This document shows positions 1 to 6,001 of a stretch of 33,376 nucleotides of DNA, piece after piece. How positions within the stretch are numbered: the stretch's first letter is position 1; each line of letters opens with the position of its first letter. Under the pieces are notes generated by a model. It was not told where the DNA came from. It worked only from the letters and a program-made list of their open reading frames with translations, and made no database searches. Source of the stretch: an uncultured Clostridia bacterium (GTDB lineage Bacteria > Bacillota > Clostridia > Lachnospirales > Lachnospiraceae). The stretch spans positions 1 to 33,376 of the forward strand of contig CALBNS010000096.1 of the NCBI GenBank assembly GCA_937896665.1, written 5' to 3'. The translations under genes were made by a program, and so were the position numbers.

Positions 1-2
1 AA

Positions 3-1055
3 TCCAAACTGGACCCGCTGGGCAGAAAAATGACAGTCAATGAACTGATTGACCGTTACCTGCAGACCAGAACCGGTGTGAAACCTAATACACTTACCAA
101 CTACAGTTTCGTAAAGAATCTGATGGCGAAAGAAGAATTCGGGAGCCGAAAAATTGCGGAAGTGAAGACTTCGGATGCAAAGTTATTTCTTATTAAACTG
201 CAGCAGGATGGACGAGGTTCCAGTACCATTAAAACAGTACGTGGAGTATTGCGACCGGCATTTCAGATGGCGATGGACGATGACATTATTGTGAAGAATC
301 CTTTTGCTTTCCAGCTTGCCGGAGTGGTGGTAAACACGGAGCACACCAGAGAAGCAATCACGAAGGACCAGATGAGAAAGTTCCTTAAGTTCGTACATGA
401 CGATAACGTGTATTGCAAGTATTACGAAGTCTTCTACATTTTATTCCATACAGGGCTTCGAATATCAGAATTCTGCGGACTGACCATCAAAGACTTGGAT
501 ATGAAGAATCGTATTATCAACATCGACCATCAGCTTCAGCGACTCAACAATATGGAATATCATATCGAATCCACGAAGACAAACGCCGGAACAAGAAAGA
601 TTCCGATGACGGAAGATGTGTACCGAATGTTTCAAGCGATTCTGGAAGACAGGCCAACAGACATTCCGGAGGTTATGATTAACGGTTATGTTGGATTCCT
701 ATTCAGAGATAAGAACGGAATGCCGGAGGTGGCGCTGCATTGGGAACATCGCTTCAAACATGCGGTCAATCGATACAATAGCATTTTTAAAGTTCAGATG
801 CCGAAGATTACGCCTCATATTTGCAGACATACCTACTGCAGTAACCAGGCGAAGGCAGGAATGAATCCAAAGACGCTGCAGTACTTGATGGGACATTCGG
901 ACATTGGTGTAACGATGAACACTTACACGCATCTTGGTCTGGATGACGCGAAGAACGAGATGATTCGTATGGAGGAACTGGAGCAGGCACGAAAAGAAGT
1001 GGATAAGACGGAAGGCAAGAAGCCGATGAAACAGAATATGTTTAAAGTGGTTTAA
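3..1055 (+). CDS. Tyrosine recombinase/integrase of Tn916/Tn1549 type (5' end outside window)
   Basis: This enzyme cuts and joins DNA to integrate and excise a mobile element. The frame is open from the first bases of the window, so the Met at 30 is not the true start and the N-terminal arm-binding domain is probably missing. Counted from that Met, residues 1-90 are the SAM-like core-binding domain and residues 105-310 the catalytic domain. The catalytic set is visible: Arg144 in HTGLRISE, Lys183 in STKTNAG, His263 and Arg266 in HICRHTY, His289 in MGHSD and the nucleophile Tyr299 in NTYTH. The protein ends KPMKQNMFKVV and is followed at once by a terminator. The rest of the element presumably lies to the left. 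The last codons recur twice downstream (see the repeat entries). The family call is firm; the element type is inferred from resemblance. Confidence 0.95.
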   Translation, partial: SKLDPLGRKMTVNELIDRYLQTRTGVKPNTLTNYSFVKNLMAKEEFGSRKIAEVKTSDAKLFLIKLQQDGRGSSTIKTVRGVLRPAFQMAMDDDIIVKNPFAFQLAGVVVNTEHTREAITKDQMRKFLKFVHDDNVYCKYYEVFYILFHTGLRISEFCGLTIKDLDMKNRIINIDHQLQRLNNMEYHIESTKTNAGTRKIPMTEDVYRMFQAILEDRPTDIPEVMINGYVGFLFRDKNGMPEVALHWEHRFKHAVNRYNSIFKVQMPKITPHICRHTYCSNQAKAGMNPKTLQYLMGHSDIGVTMNTYTHLGLDDAKNEMIRMEELEQARKEVDKTEGKKPMKQNMFKVV

Positions 1056-1113
1056 GATAAGTAGCAGACGCTCAGGGGAAACCTTGAGCGTTATTTTTGT
1101 GCTTGGGAATTGT
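1023..1113 (+). repeat. Integrase-tail repeat, copy A
   Basis: This stretch covers the last eleven codons of the integrase, its stop, the terminator hairpin and about 20 further bases. A closely similar copy lies at 2867-2956 and a shorter, diverged one at about 3873-3910. This is the parental copy because it is attached to the full integrase gene. Confidence 0.8.
1068..1098 (+). terminator. Intrinsic terminator after the integrase
   Basis: ACGCTCAGGG pairs with CCTTGAGCGT around a short loop (one G-U pair), followed by TATTTTT. It sits 13 bases after the integrase stop. Confidence 0.8.
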
Positions 1114-1151
1114 AGGATGATCGAAAGATAGTGCTGGCAACGAAAAAATGT

Positions 1152-1195
1152 TTAATGCTACATTTTAATGCTACAAAACACTTGTTAATGCTACA
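1152..1195 (+). repeat. Three direct repeats TTAATGCTACA (iteron-like operator)
   Basis: Identical 11-base repeats begin at 1152, 1165 and 1185. The third overlaps the -35 box and spacer of the promoter for the next gene. Because that gene encodes a helix-turn-helix protein, these are probably its own binding sites. The repeats are seen directly; autoregulation is inferred. Confidence 0.7.
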
Positions 1196-1210
1196 AAGTT
1201 GTGTTATGAT
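1182..1210 (+). promoter_or_regulatory. Sigma-A promoter of the three-gene module
   Basis: TTGTTA at 1182-1187, a 17-base spacer, and TATGAT at 1205-1210, placed 30 bases before the ATG at 1240. The third TTAATGCTACA repeat lies inside it. Confidence 0.6.
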
Positions 1211-1239
1211 GTTTCTTGATAAAGGGAGGAGTCATAGAC

Positions 1240-1704
1240 ATGAAGACTTATAGTGTAAAAGAAATTGCCGAGATGCTAAATACAAATCCGGAGACGGTTC
1301 GGCGATGGATTCGAGATAAAAAGCTTGATGCTACCATAGAGTCCAAAAAAGGTGGACATATTGTTTATGAATCAGCTCTTCAAACGTTTTTAAGATCATC
1401 ACCTAAATATGCTGCTTCAGCCAAGGCTTCTTTAGCAGGAGCAGCAGTATTGTCGACCGTTATGGTGGGAGGATTGATTGCACAAAAACTCATCGATACG
1501 GAACAACTGAAAAAAGCTCGTATATCTAACGAAGATGTTATTCATTATCTTCAGGGAGAAATTCAAAAGTGCTTGGAAGCAATTAAAACGAAGGAAGATA
1601 CAGTTCAACAGCTTCAAAAACAAATTGAAGCAGATTACTTGCAAATTACAGAATATCAGAAACTAATTGATAGCCTGTCTGAAGCGAAGGAGGAAGCGAA
1701 ATGA
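1240..1704 (+). CDS. Membrane-anchored helix-turn-helix (MerR/excisionase-like) protein with coiled coil
   Basis: Of 154 residues, 1-50 form a MerR/excisionase-type helix-turn-helix domain (SVKEIAEMLNTNPETVRRWI, then a wing with KKGGH). Residues about 58-81 are a hydrophobic Ala/Gly/Val-rich segment that can span the membrane, and 98-152 are a charged, Gln-rich coiled coil. A DNA-binding domain joined to a membrane helix is unusual. The ATG at 1240 was chosen because AGGGAGGAG lies just before it; a TTG at 1216 in the same frame lacks a good ribosome site. It is first in a three-gene operon and overlaps the next gene by four bases (ATGA). It probably binds the three repeats upstream and controls its own operon. 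The biological role is unknown. Confidence 0.8.
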   Translation: MKTYSVKEIAEMLNTNPETVRRWIRDKKLDATIESKKGGHIVYESALQTFLRSSPKYAASAKASLAGAAVLSTVMVGGLIAQKLIDTEQLKKARISNEDVIHYLQGEIQKCLEAIKTKEDTVQQLQKQIEADYLQITEYQKLIDSLSEAKEEAK

Positions 1705-2060
1705 GTAACAAGGGAAAACAAATTGGAGAATTATTAAATAAAACTACTGCTGCTGCACCTGATGTAACGAAACCTTTGAAAGTCATAGGGGATGGCAACA
1801 TGTTAGATGGAGTAAAAAATATTTTTAATTACGCACTGAGAGAAGGCGAAAAAAGTGGTTTTATAAAGGGGAGTGTGATTACTTTTGGTGTTTGTGGCAC
1901 GCTCTATCTAATTCCTAAAGGTGTGAAATTTATTAAACAGAAGGTTGCTGAGAAAAAAATCCATGATGAAATGGGAGAAAAAATTTATGTAGCTTTTAAC
2001 GAAGAATTAGCTGCTAGTCATGATGGTGGGGGTATGCGTGATGAAGAAAACAAAAACTAA
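1701..2060 (+). CDS. Small single-helix membrane protein, unknown function
   Basis: This 119-residue protein was not recognised. Residues 1-50 are soluble and mildly charged, residues about 54-73 (FIKGSVITFGVCGTLYLIP) form one likely membrane helix, and the rest is Lys/Glu-rich, ending in an acidic tail. Its start overlaps the stop of the preceding gene and its end overlaps the next gene, so all three are probably translated together. Because each product of the operon has one candidate membrane helix, the three may form one membrane complex; this is inference from layout only. Confidence 0.7.
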   Translation: MSNKGKQIGELLNKTTAAAPDVTKPLKVIGDGNMLDGVKNIFNYALREGEKSGFIKGSVITFGVCGTLYLIPKGVKFIKQKVAEKKIHDEMGEKIYVAFNEELAASHDGGGMRDEENKN

Positions 2061-2826
2061 AAAACATAAGACTATTTTTGAATCCTTAACCTATGCATAT
2101 ATTCGAAAAATTAAAAAATGGATGTTTTGTCCAGCATGCCAGAATGGAAAAATGTCTATTAATAAGAAGTCGACCTTATGGACATGTGAAGAGTGTGGAT
2201 ATAAACTCTCTGCGGATGAATTTGAGGATGATTATGTATTCTGGTTTTGTGATGAGTGTAATTCTTATCTGAATAATCAAGAAGAATTCGACAGACATGC
2301 ATCTCGTCATATCTGTAAAAAATGTGGCTATGAAAATGATACTACATTTGATAATCTAAAAGGTATTTGTACAGACTGTGGAAAGATTATTCCAGATCCA
2401 GATGGAACTTTGTGCGTTGACTGTCGACAGATTCGACGTCAGAAAGCTAAAGAGAGACTAATTACTGCTGGAAAGGTTGTTGGTGTAGTGGCTGCCATAG
2501 CAGGTACAGCTTATTTGGCATCGCAATCTGATGGAAACGAGAGTGTAGGTTATATTCCTCATACCAGTGGAGATGATGACGATGAAGGAGAAACAACTAT
2601 GAGATTTGGCCATGTGACAGATTATTGGATGGAAACTGCCTCAGAAGATGAACTTCGTTCTGTCGAAGATGAGATGAGAGCAGAACTAGATTCATTAGAT
2701 TATGATTCTGATGAATATTTACAACTTGATCTTAAGCGTATAGATGTGGTAAATGCTATAGCAAGTAGATTTCCACTTAATCTTCCTCATAGAGAACATG
2801 GTTGGTATTTATCCAATGATGACTAA
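2041..2826 (+). CDS. Multi-zinc-ribbon membrane protein, unknown function
   Basis: Of 261 residues, the first half carries repeated Cys pairs typical of zinc ribbons: C30/C33 with C49/C52, C70/C73 with H86/H90 (a C2H2-like finger), C92/C95 with C110/C113, and a last pair C125/C128. A hydrophobic segment follows at about 141-161, then an acidic tail with a DDDDE run. The ATG at 2041 follows a GGTGGGGG ribosome site; upstream in-frame ATGs at 2020 and 2023 would extend it by a few residues. It is third in the operon and overlaps the gene before it. Zinc ribbons suggest nucleic acid or protein binding. No function can be named. About 40 bases after its stop a copy of the integrase tail begins. 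Confidence 0.75.
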   Translation: MKKTKTKKHKTIFESLTYAYIRKIKKWMFCPACQNGKMSINKKSTLWTCEECGYKLSADEFEDDYVFWFCDECNSYLNNQEEFDRHASRHICKKCGYENDTTFDNLKGICTDCGKIIPDPDGTLCVDCRQIRRQKAKERLITAGKVVGVVAAIAGTAYLASQSDGNESVGYIPHTSGDDDDEGETTMRFGHVTDYWMETASEDELRSVEDEMRAELDSLDYDSDEYLQLDLKRIDVVNAIASRFPLNLPHREHGWYLSNDD

Positions 2827-2866
2827 AATGATATTATCAAGGAGAAGAGAGACGAATAAAAACATT

Positions 2867-2956
2867 CCGATGAAGCAGAATATGTTTAAAGTAGTATAAG
2901 GGGAATGGATACGCTCAGGGGAGACCTTGGGCGTTATTTTTGTGCTTGGGAATTGT
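2867..2956 (+). repeat. Integrase-tail repeat, copy B
   Basis: Imperfect direct copy of 1023-1113. It keeps the sense of the last codons (PMKQNMFKVV, read as an untranslated remnant), the stop, the hairpin and the sequence GTGCTTGGGAATTGT after it. It closes the first cargo module. Confidence 0.8.
2911..2941 (+). terminator. Intrinsic terminator inside copy B
   Basis: ACGCTCAGGG pairs with CCTTGGGCGT, followed by TATTTTT. Compared with copy A, one U-A pair has become U-G, so the stem is kept despite drift. It ends the three-gene operon. Confidence 0.75.
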
Positions 2957-2981
2957 GCAAGAACGAGAAAAATAGTATAAT
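2953..2981 (+). promoter_or_regulatory. Promoter for the two-helix membrane protein gene
   Basis: TTGTGC at 2953-2958, 17 bases, TATAAT at 2976-2981. The -35 box uses the end of integrase-tail copy B. Confidence 0.5.
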
Positions 2982-3076
2982 TGATACAATTAGAAAGAGT
3001 GTCTACAGAGGACTTTGTATGAAACGTAAAATTCGTTTAATGGTTTGAAGTAGGAGTATTTTAGTTGAGGTGCTTT

Positions 3077-3880
3077 ATGCAAAAGAAATTTTGGTTTTTT
3101 ATAATTGGCTCGATTATTGCCGTAGTAGCATTACCATTAATAATGGATTGGTTGATTATTGGAAATAGCATTCCGAGTAATATATCAAATTCTGATTGGG
3201 TAGGATTCTTTGGTGGCTATATTGGAGCATTAATTGGCAGTATTATTTCTCTGCTCGGGATTCTATGGACAATAAAATTTACTAGGGAACAAAATAGGAC
3301 AGACCGAGAACTTCAAATTCGTCCTTATCTTGACATAAGATATGTTCCAGCGACAAACAAACTTGTAGGAAAAGCATCTTGGCTCGGTTATGTGATGATA
3401 AATGAATATAACAATAATGAAGCTGAGCTGCAAGAAACGGAACGAGGACTTCTGTATTTGAAAAATGTCGGAAATGGACCTGCAACTAATATTAGTGTTG
3501 ATGTTTTAGTTGAAAATATTAAGGTGAAGTTCAGTGCACGCTTCAACAACCAAAATACTCAGGTGAGTTCAAATTCAGTACAACAGGGGGAAGAAGGAAC
3601 AGTATCATTTATGATTTCAAATGATAGCATTGCGCCATCTAAAGAGGATCTAATTTGGGATGAGGATAATAGATTTGCAGATTGGAATCATGTTAAATTT
3701 CAAATGCCATCAGGATATGATATTAGAATTGTTTTGCACTACAATGATTTATTAGGAAATGCATTTACTCAGGAATTGAAATTTAAGGCTACGTACGAGA
3801 TGGGGTATGATAAAGAAAAAGGTGGAAAATATCATTGCAGTCTTCATTTAGCCGAGATCGGAGTTCCTGAAAAGAAGTAG
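3077..3880 (+). CDS. Two-helix membrane protein with cytosolic C-terminal domain, unknown function
   Basis: The 267-residue product has two N-terminal membrane helices (about 3-27 and 42-66, the second in a WVGFFGGYIGALIGSIIS context), a charged linker and a soluble domain of about 190 residues with beta-rich character (LYLKNVGNGPATNISVDV). I recall similar proteins as common cargo of Firmicutes mobile elements but know no assigned function. ATG 3077 is preferred over TTG 3065 because GAGGTG precedes it at a good distance. The final codons (EKK, stop) run into a decayed copy of the integrase tail, so the gene's end was shaped by the recombination that placed it here. It is the only gene in module two. 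Confidence 0.7.
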   Translation: MQKKFWFFIIGSIIAVVALPLIMDWLIIGNSIPSNISNSDWVGFFGGYIGALIGSIISLLGILWTIKFTREQNRTDRELQIRPYLDIRYVPATNKLVGKASWLGYVMINEYNNNEAELQETERGLLYLKNVGNGPATNISVDVLVENIKVKFSARFNNQNTQVSSNSVQQGEEGTVSFMISNDSIAPSKEDLIWDEDNRFADWNHVKFQMPSGYDIRIVLHYNDLLGNAFTQELKFKATYEMGYDKEKGGKYHCSLHLAEIGVPEKK

Positions 3881-3910
3881 ATAAAGCAAAACATATTCAA
3901 AGTAATATAA
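3873..3910 (+). repeat. Integrase-tail repeat, copy C (degenerate, short)
   Basis: The bases read KK-stop-IKQNIFKVI-stop in the integrase frame, against KKPMKQNMFKVV-stop in the parent. The terminator hairpin is not present after it. It closes the second cargo module. Confidence 0.65.
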
Positions 3911-3967
3911 ATCGATAATCAGCATAAGTGGCAACAATAATAATTTTCTGGCTAACAAGGAGAAAAA

Positions 3968-5260
3968 ATGGAAGCACCACACATTCTAATTTCTACTATT
4001 AGTCCCGAGCAAGGGAAGAAAATAGATTCGTTTGATAAACATTCAGATTATATTGTAAAAGTCTTAGCACCGACTGATTTAGCAAATACGCTTTTCGAAT
4101 ACGCAGAGTGTTTTTACAAAGCGGCGCATATTACAACAGAGTTTATATTATCTGAAGAACATCCGGATATTGGCAAACTTGATACATACTTTTTTTCTAT
4201 TGCGTTTTTGTATAGGCATTGCTTGGAATTGGGATTAAAAGCAATTGGTTTTCAATTCGTTCATGATAAAGAGGGTAGAAAAACTTTTGTTAAGGATACA
4301 TGCCATAATTTATCTATGCTTTTGTCTGAAATTGAGGAAAAGACATCCTTGAAAAGACCGGAAGATGAAATTGAATGGTTAAGAAAGTATTTTGATGATT
4401 TATCACAGAAGGACAGAGATTCAGATTCGTTTCGTTATCCTTTTCATATTGTATGGGAACCAGGTGATTGGGAATGTGAAGGGCGATTTATCATTAAAAA
4501 GATTTTTGATGAACAGACACATATTGATTTAATAAAGTTTGCAAATAAGTTTGAAGCTGCATATGAAATTATTAGGAAATGGTATAAAAATGATAGTGCA
4601 AATGCAGTTGAATGGCGAGATGTATTACCAGTATTTATAGAAACGGGTGGATACTATTATGCGCAATCAGTTGTGGGATACAAGTATAGAAGAGCAGATT
4701 TTTATCCGTACACGAAAGCATATTTAGAAACTGCGAATTACTTGAAATGGTACATGAAAAATGAGACTGATTCCGGTAACAACGAATGTAAAGAACAATT
4801 ATTTTTACCTATGTGTTACTTATATAGGAATTGCGTTGAATTAAGTTTAAAGACAATATGGTTCGAAGAAACCAGTGAAAATTTTCAAATTAAATGTAAA
4901 TTGATGCTGGATTATAAACATAGCATCGTAGGAATGTGGAATAGGATTAAACCATATGTGTTGGAATATTCTAATGGTACAGATAATCCAGAATATGTAG
5001 ATATTATTGAGGATTATTGTATACAGGTGCATACATTTGACAGTGATGCAAATAAATTCAGATATCCGATGTCTAAAAACATGCAAGTATATTTTTCGCA
5101 CAATAAGAGATTTGATTTCATGAAAACAGGCGATTTTTTTGAAGCTTTAAATAATATTCTTGATGGTATCGATAGTGCTCTAAATTATATGAATGAAGTA
5201 AGAGCAGAGATGGAAGCAGAATATTATGCAGAAATGATGTCAAATATGGATTATTATTGA
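3968..5260 (+). CDS. Protein with two HEPN-like helical repeats, unknown function
   Basis: This 430-residue protein is mostly helical and contains an internal duplication. Repeat one has YRHCLELGLKAI at 82-93 and DSDSFRYPF at 151-159; repeat two has YRNCVELSLKTI at 286-297 and DSDANKFRYPM at 358-368. The pattern of an E-x-x-LK helix followed by a RYP motif resembles HEPN-domain proteins, many of which are RNases or toxin/defence parts. I do not see a clear R-x4-6-H catalytic motif, so it may be a non-catalytic version. AGGAG lies seven bases before the ATG. The gene stands alone between integrase-tail copy C and the putative element end, and is AT-rich compared with the chromosomal genes. A defence role is a guess from fold and position. 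Confidence 0.65.
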   Translation: MEAPHILISTISPEQGKKIDSFDKHSDYIVKVLAPTDLANTLFEYAECFYKAAHITTEFILSEEHPDIGKLDTYFFSIAFLYRHCLELGLKAIGFQFVHDKEGRKTFVKDTCHNLSMLLSEIEEKTSLKRPEDEIEWLRKYFDDLSQKDRDSDSFRYPFHIVWEPGDWECEGRFIIKKIFDEQTHIDLIKFANKFEAAYEIIRKWYKNDSANAVEWRDVLPVFIETGGYYYAQSVVGYKYRRADFYPYTKAYLETANYLKWYMKNETDSGNNECKEQLFLPMCYLYRNCVELSLKTIWFEETSENFQIKCKLMLDYKHSIVGMWNRIKPYVLEYSNGTDNPEYVDIIEDYCIQVHTFDSDANKFRYPMSKNMQVYFSHNKRFDFMKTGDFFEALNNILDGIDSALNYMNEVRAEMEAEYYAEMMSNMDYY

Positions 5261-5520
5261 TTGTCGCATAAACTTTGAATTACACATGTAAGAAATTTTT
5301 GCACCCCCTTGACCAAGCAATCGTTAAAAGGTTCAAAAATCTCGGTAGTCTGCACCCCCTAAACTGACTACCAAATGACTACTACTGACTACTACACATG
5401 GTCTCAAACTGCCGTATTTTGCCACTTTTGCTACAGTTTCCGGAACACTGTAACTCTTGAAGAAATCCAAAAAAGTGCGTAAAATAGGGCAAAACGAGGC
5501 ATTTTAGGAGGAAAAATAGA
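5261..5520. other. Intergenic boundary region: phased repeats and dyad, likely element end
   Basis: No gene is seen here. It holds two copies of TGCACCCCCT (5300 and 5351), three copies of TGACTAC starting at 5365, 5376 and 5386, an inverted repeat (5411-5429 with 5471-5490) around a TACAGT/ACTGTA palindrome at 5432-5452, and the promoter of the next gene. It lies where mobile cargo gives way to chromosomal genes, so the attachment site is probably within it. The exact junction cannot be set from one sequence. Confidence 0.45.
5457..5485 (+). promoter_or_regulatory. Promoter for the phosphatase/ABC-F pair
   Basis: TTGAAG at 5457-5462, 17 bases, TAAAAT at 5480-5485. The right arm of the dyad (5471-5490) covers the -10 box. 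Confidence 0.5.
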
Positions 5521-5985
5521 ATGATTAAGATACTATTCATCTGCCACGGCAATATCTGTCGTAGCACCATGGCCGAGAGTGTATTTACGCACCTCGTTAA
5601 GCAGCGAGGTCTCTCGGATCACTTTGAAATTCATTCGGCGGCTACCAGCCGTGAAGAAATCGGCAATCCGCCACACTATGGAACTGTCAATAAATTAAAG
5701 CAAGTCGATATTCCTGTAGTTACGCACAGAGCGATCCAGATGACCAAAGCCGACTATGACTACTACGATTATCTCATTGGCATGGACTCTGCCAACATTC
5801 GCAATATGAACCGTATCGCGGGTGGGGATAGTGAAGGGAAGATTTATAAATTATCATCCTTTGCCGGTCTCAGCAAAGATATTGCGGACCCATGGTATAC
5901 AGGAAATTTTGATGAAACATATGAGGATGTATTGGAGGGTTGTAAAGCATTCCTTAACTACCTCATCAAGAACAAAGAAATATAA
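5521..5985 (+). CDS. Low-molecular-weight protein tyrosine phosphatase
   Basis: Cytosolic phosphatase that removes phosphate from tyrosine (or arginine) residues. The P-loop CHGNICRS, residues 9-16, gives the nucleophilic Cys and phosphate-binding Arg; the general-acid loop appears as DPWYTGNF. At 154 residues it has the normal family length. AGGAGG lies nine bases before the ATG. It is followed after 16 bases by an ABC-F gene, so the two are probably cotranscribed. Its substrate cannot be told from sequence; no tyrosine kinase lies nearby. It is the first gene that reads as ordinary chromosome after the mobile region. Confidence 0.95.
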   Translation: MIKILFICHGNICRSTMAESVFTHLVKQRGLSDHFEIHSAATSREEIGNPPHYGTVNKLKQVDIPVVTHRAIQMTKADYDYYDYLIGMDSANIRNMNRIAGGDSEGKIYKLSSFAGLSKDIADPWYTGNFDETYEDVLEGCKAFLNYLIKNKEI

Positions 5986-6001
5986 AATTGGAGAATGACA
6001 T

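Noticed and set aside
413..990. Other open frames overlapping the integrase
   Set aside because: The integrase frame carries the full catalytic set; the others are composition shadows without ribosome sites.
1152..1195. Short repeats read as a CRISPR array
   Set aside because: The 11-base units are too short and their spacing is uneven (2 and 9 bases between them); an operator is a better fit.
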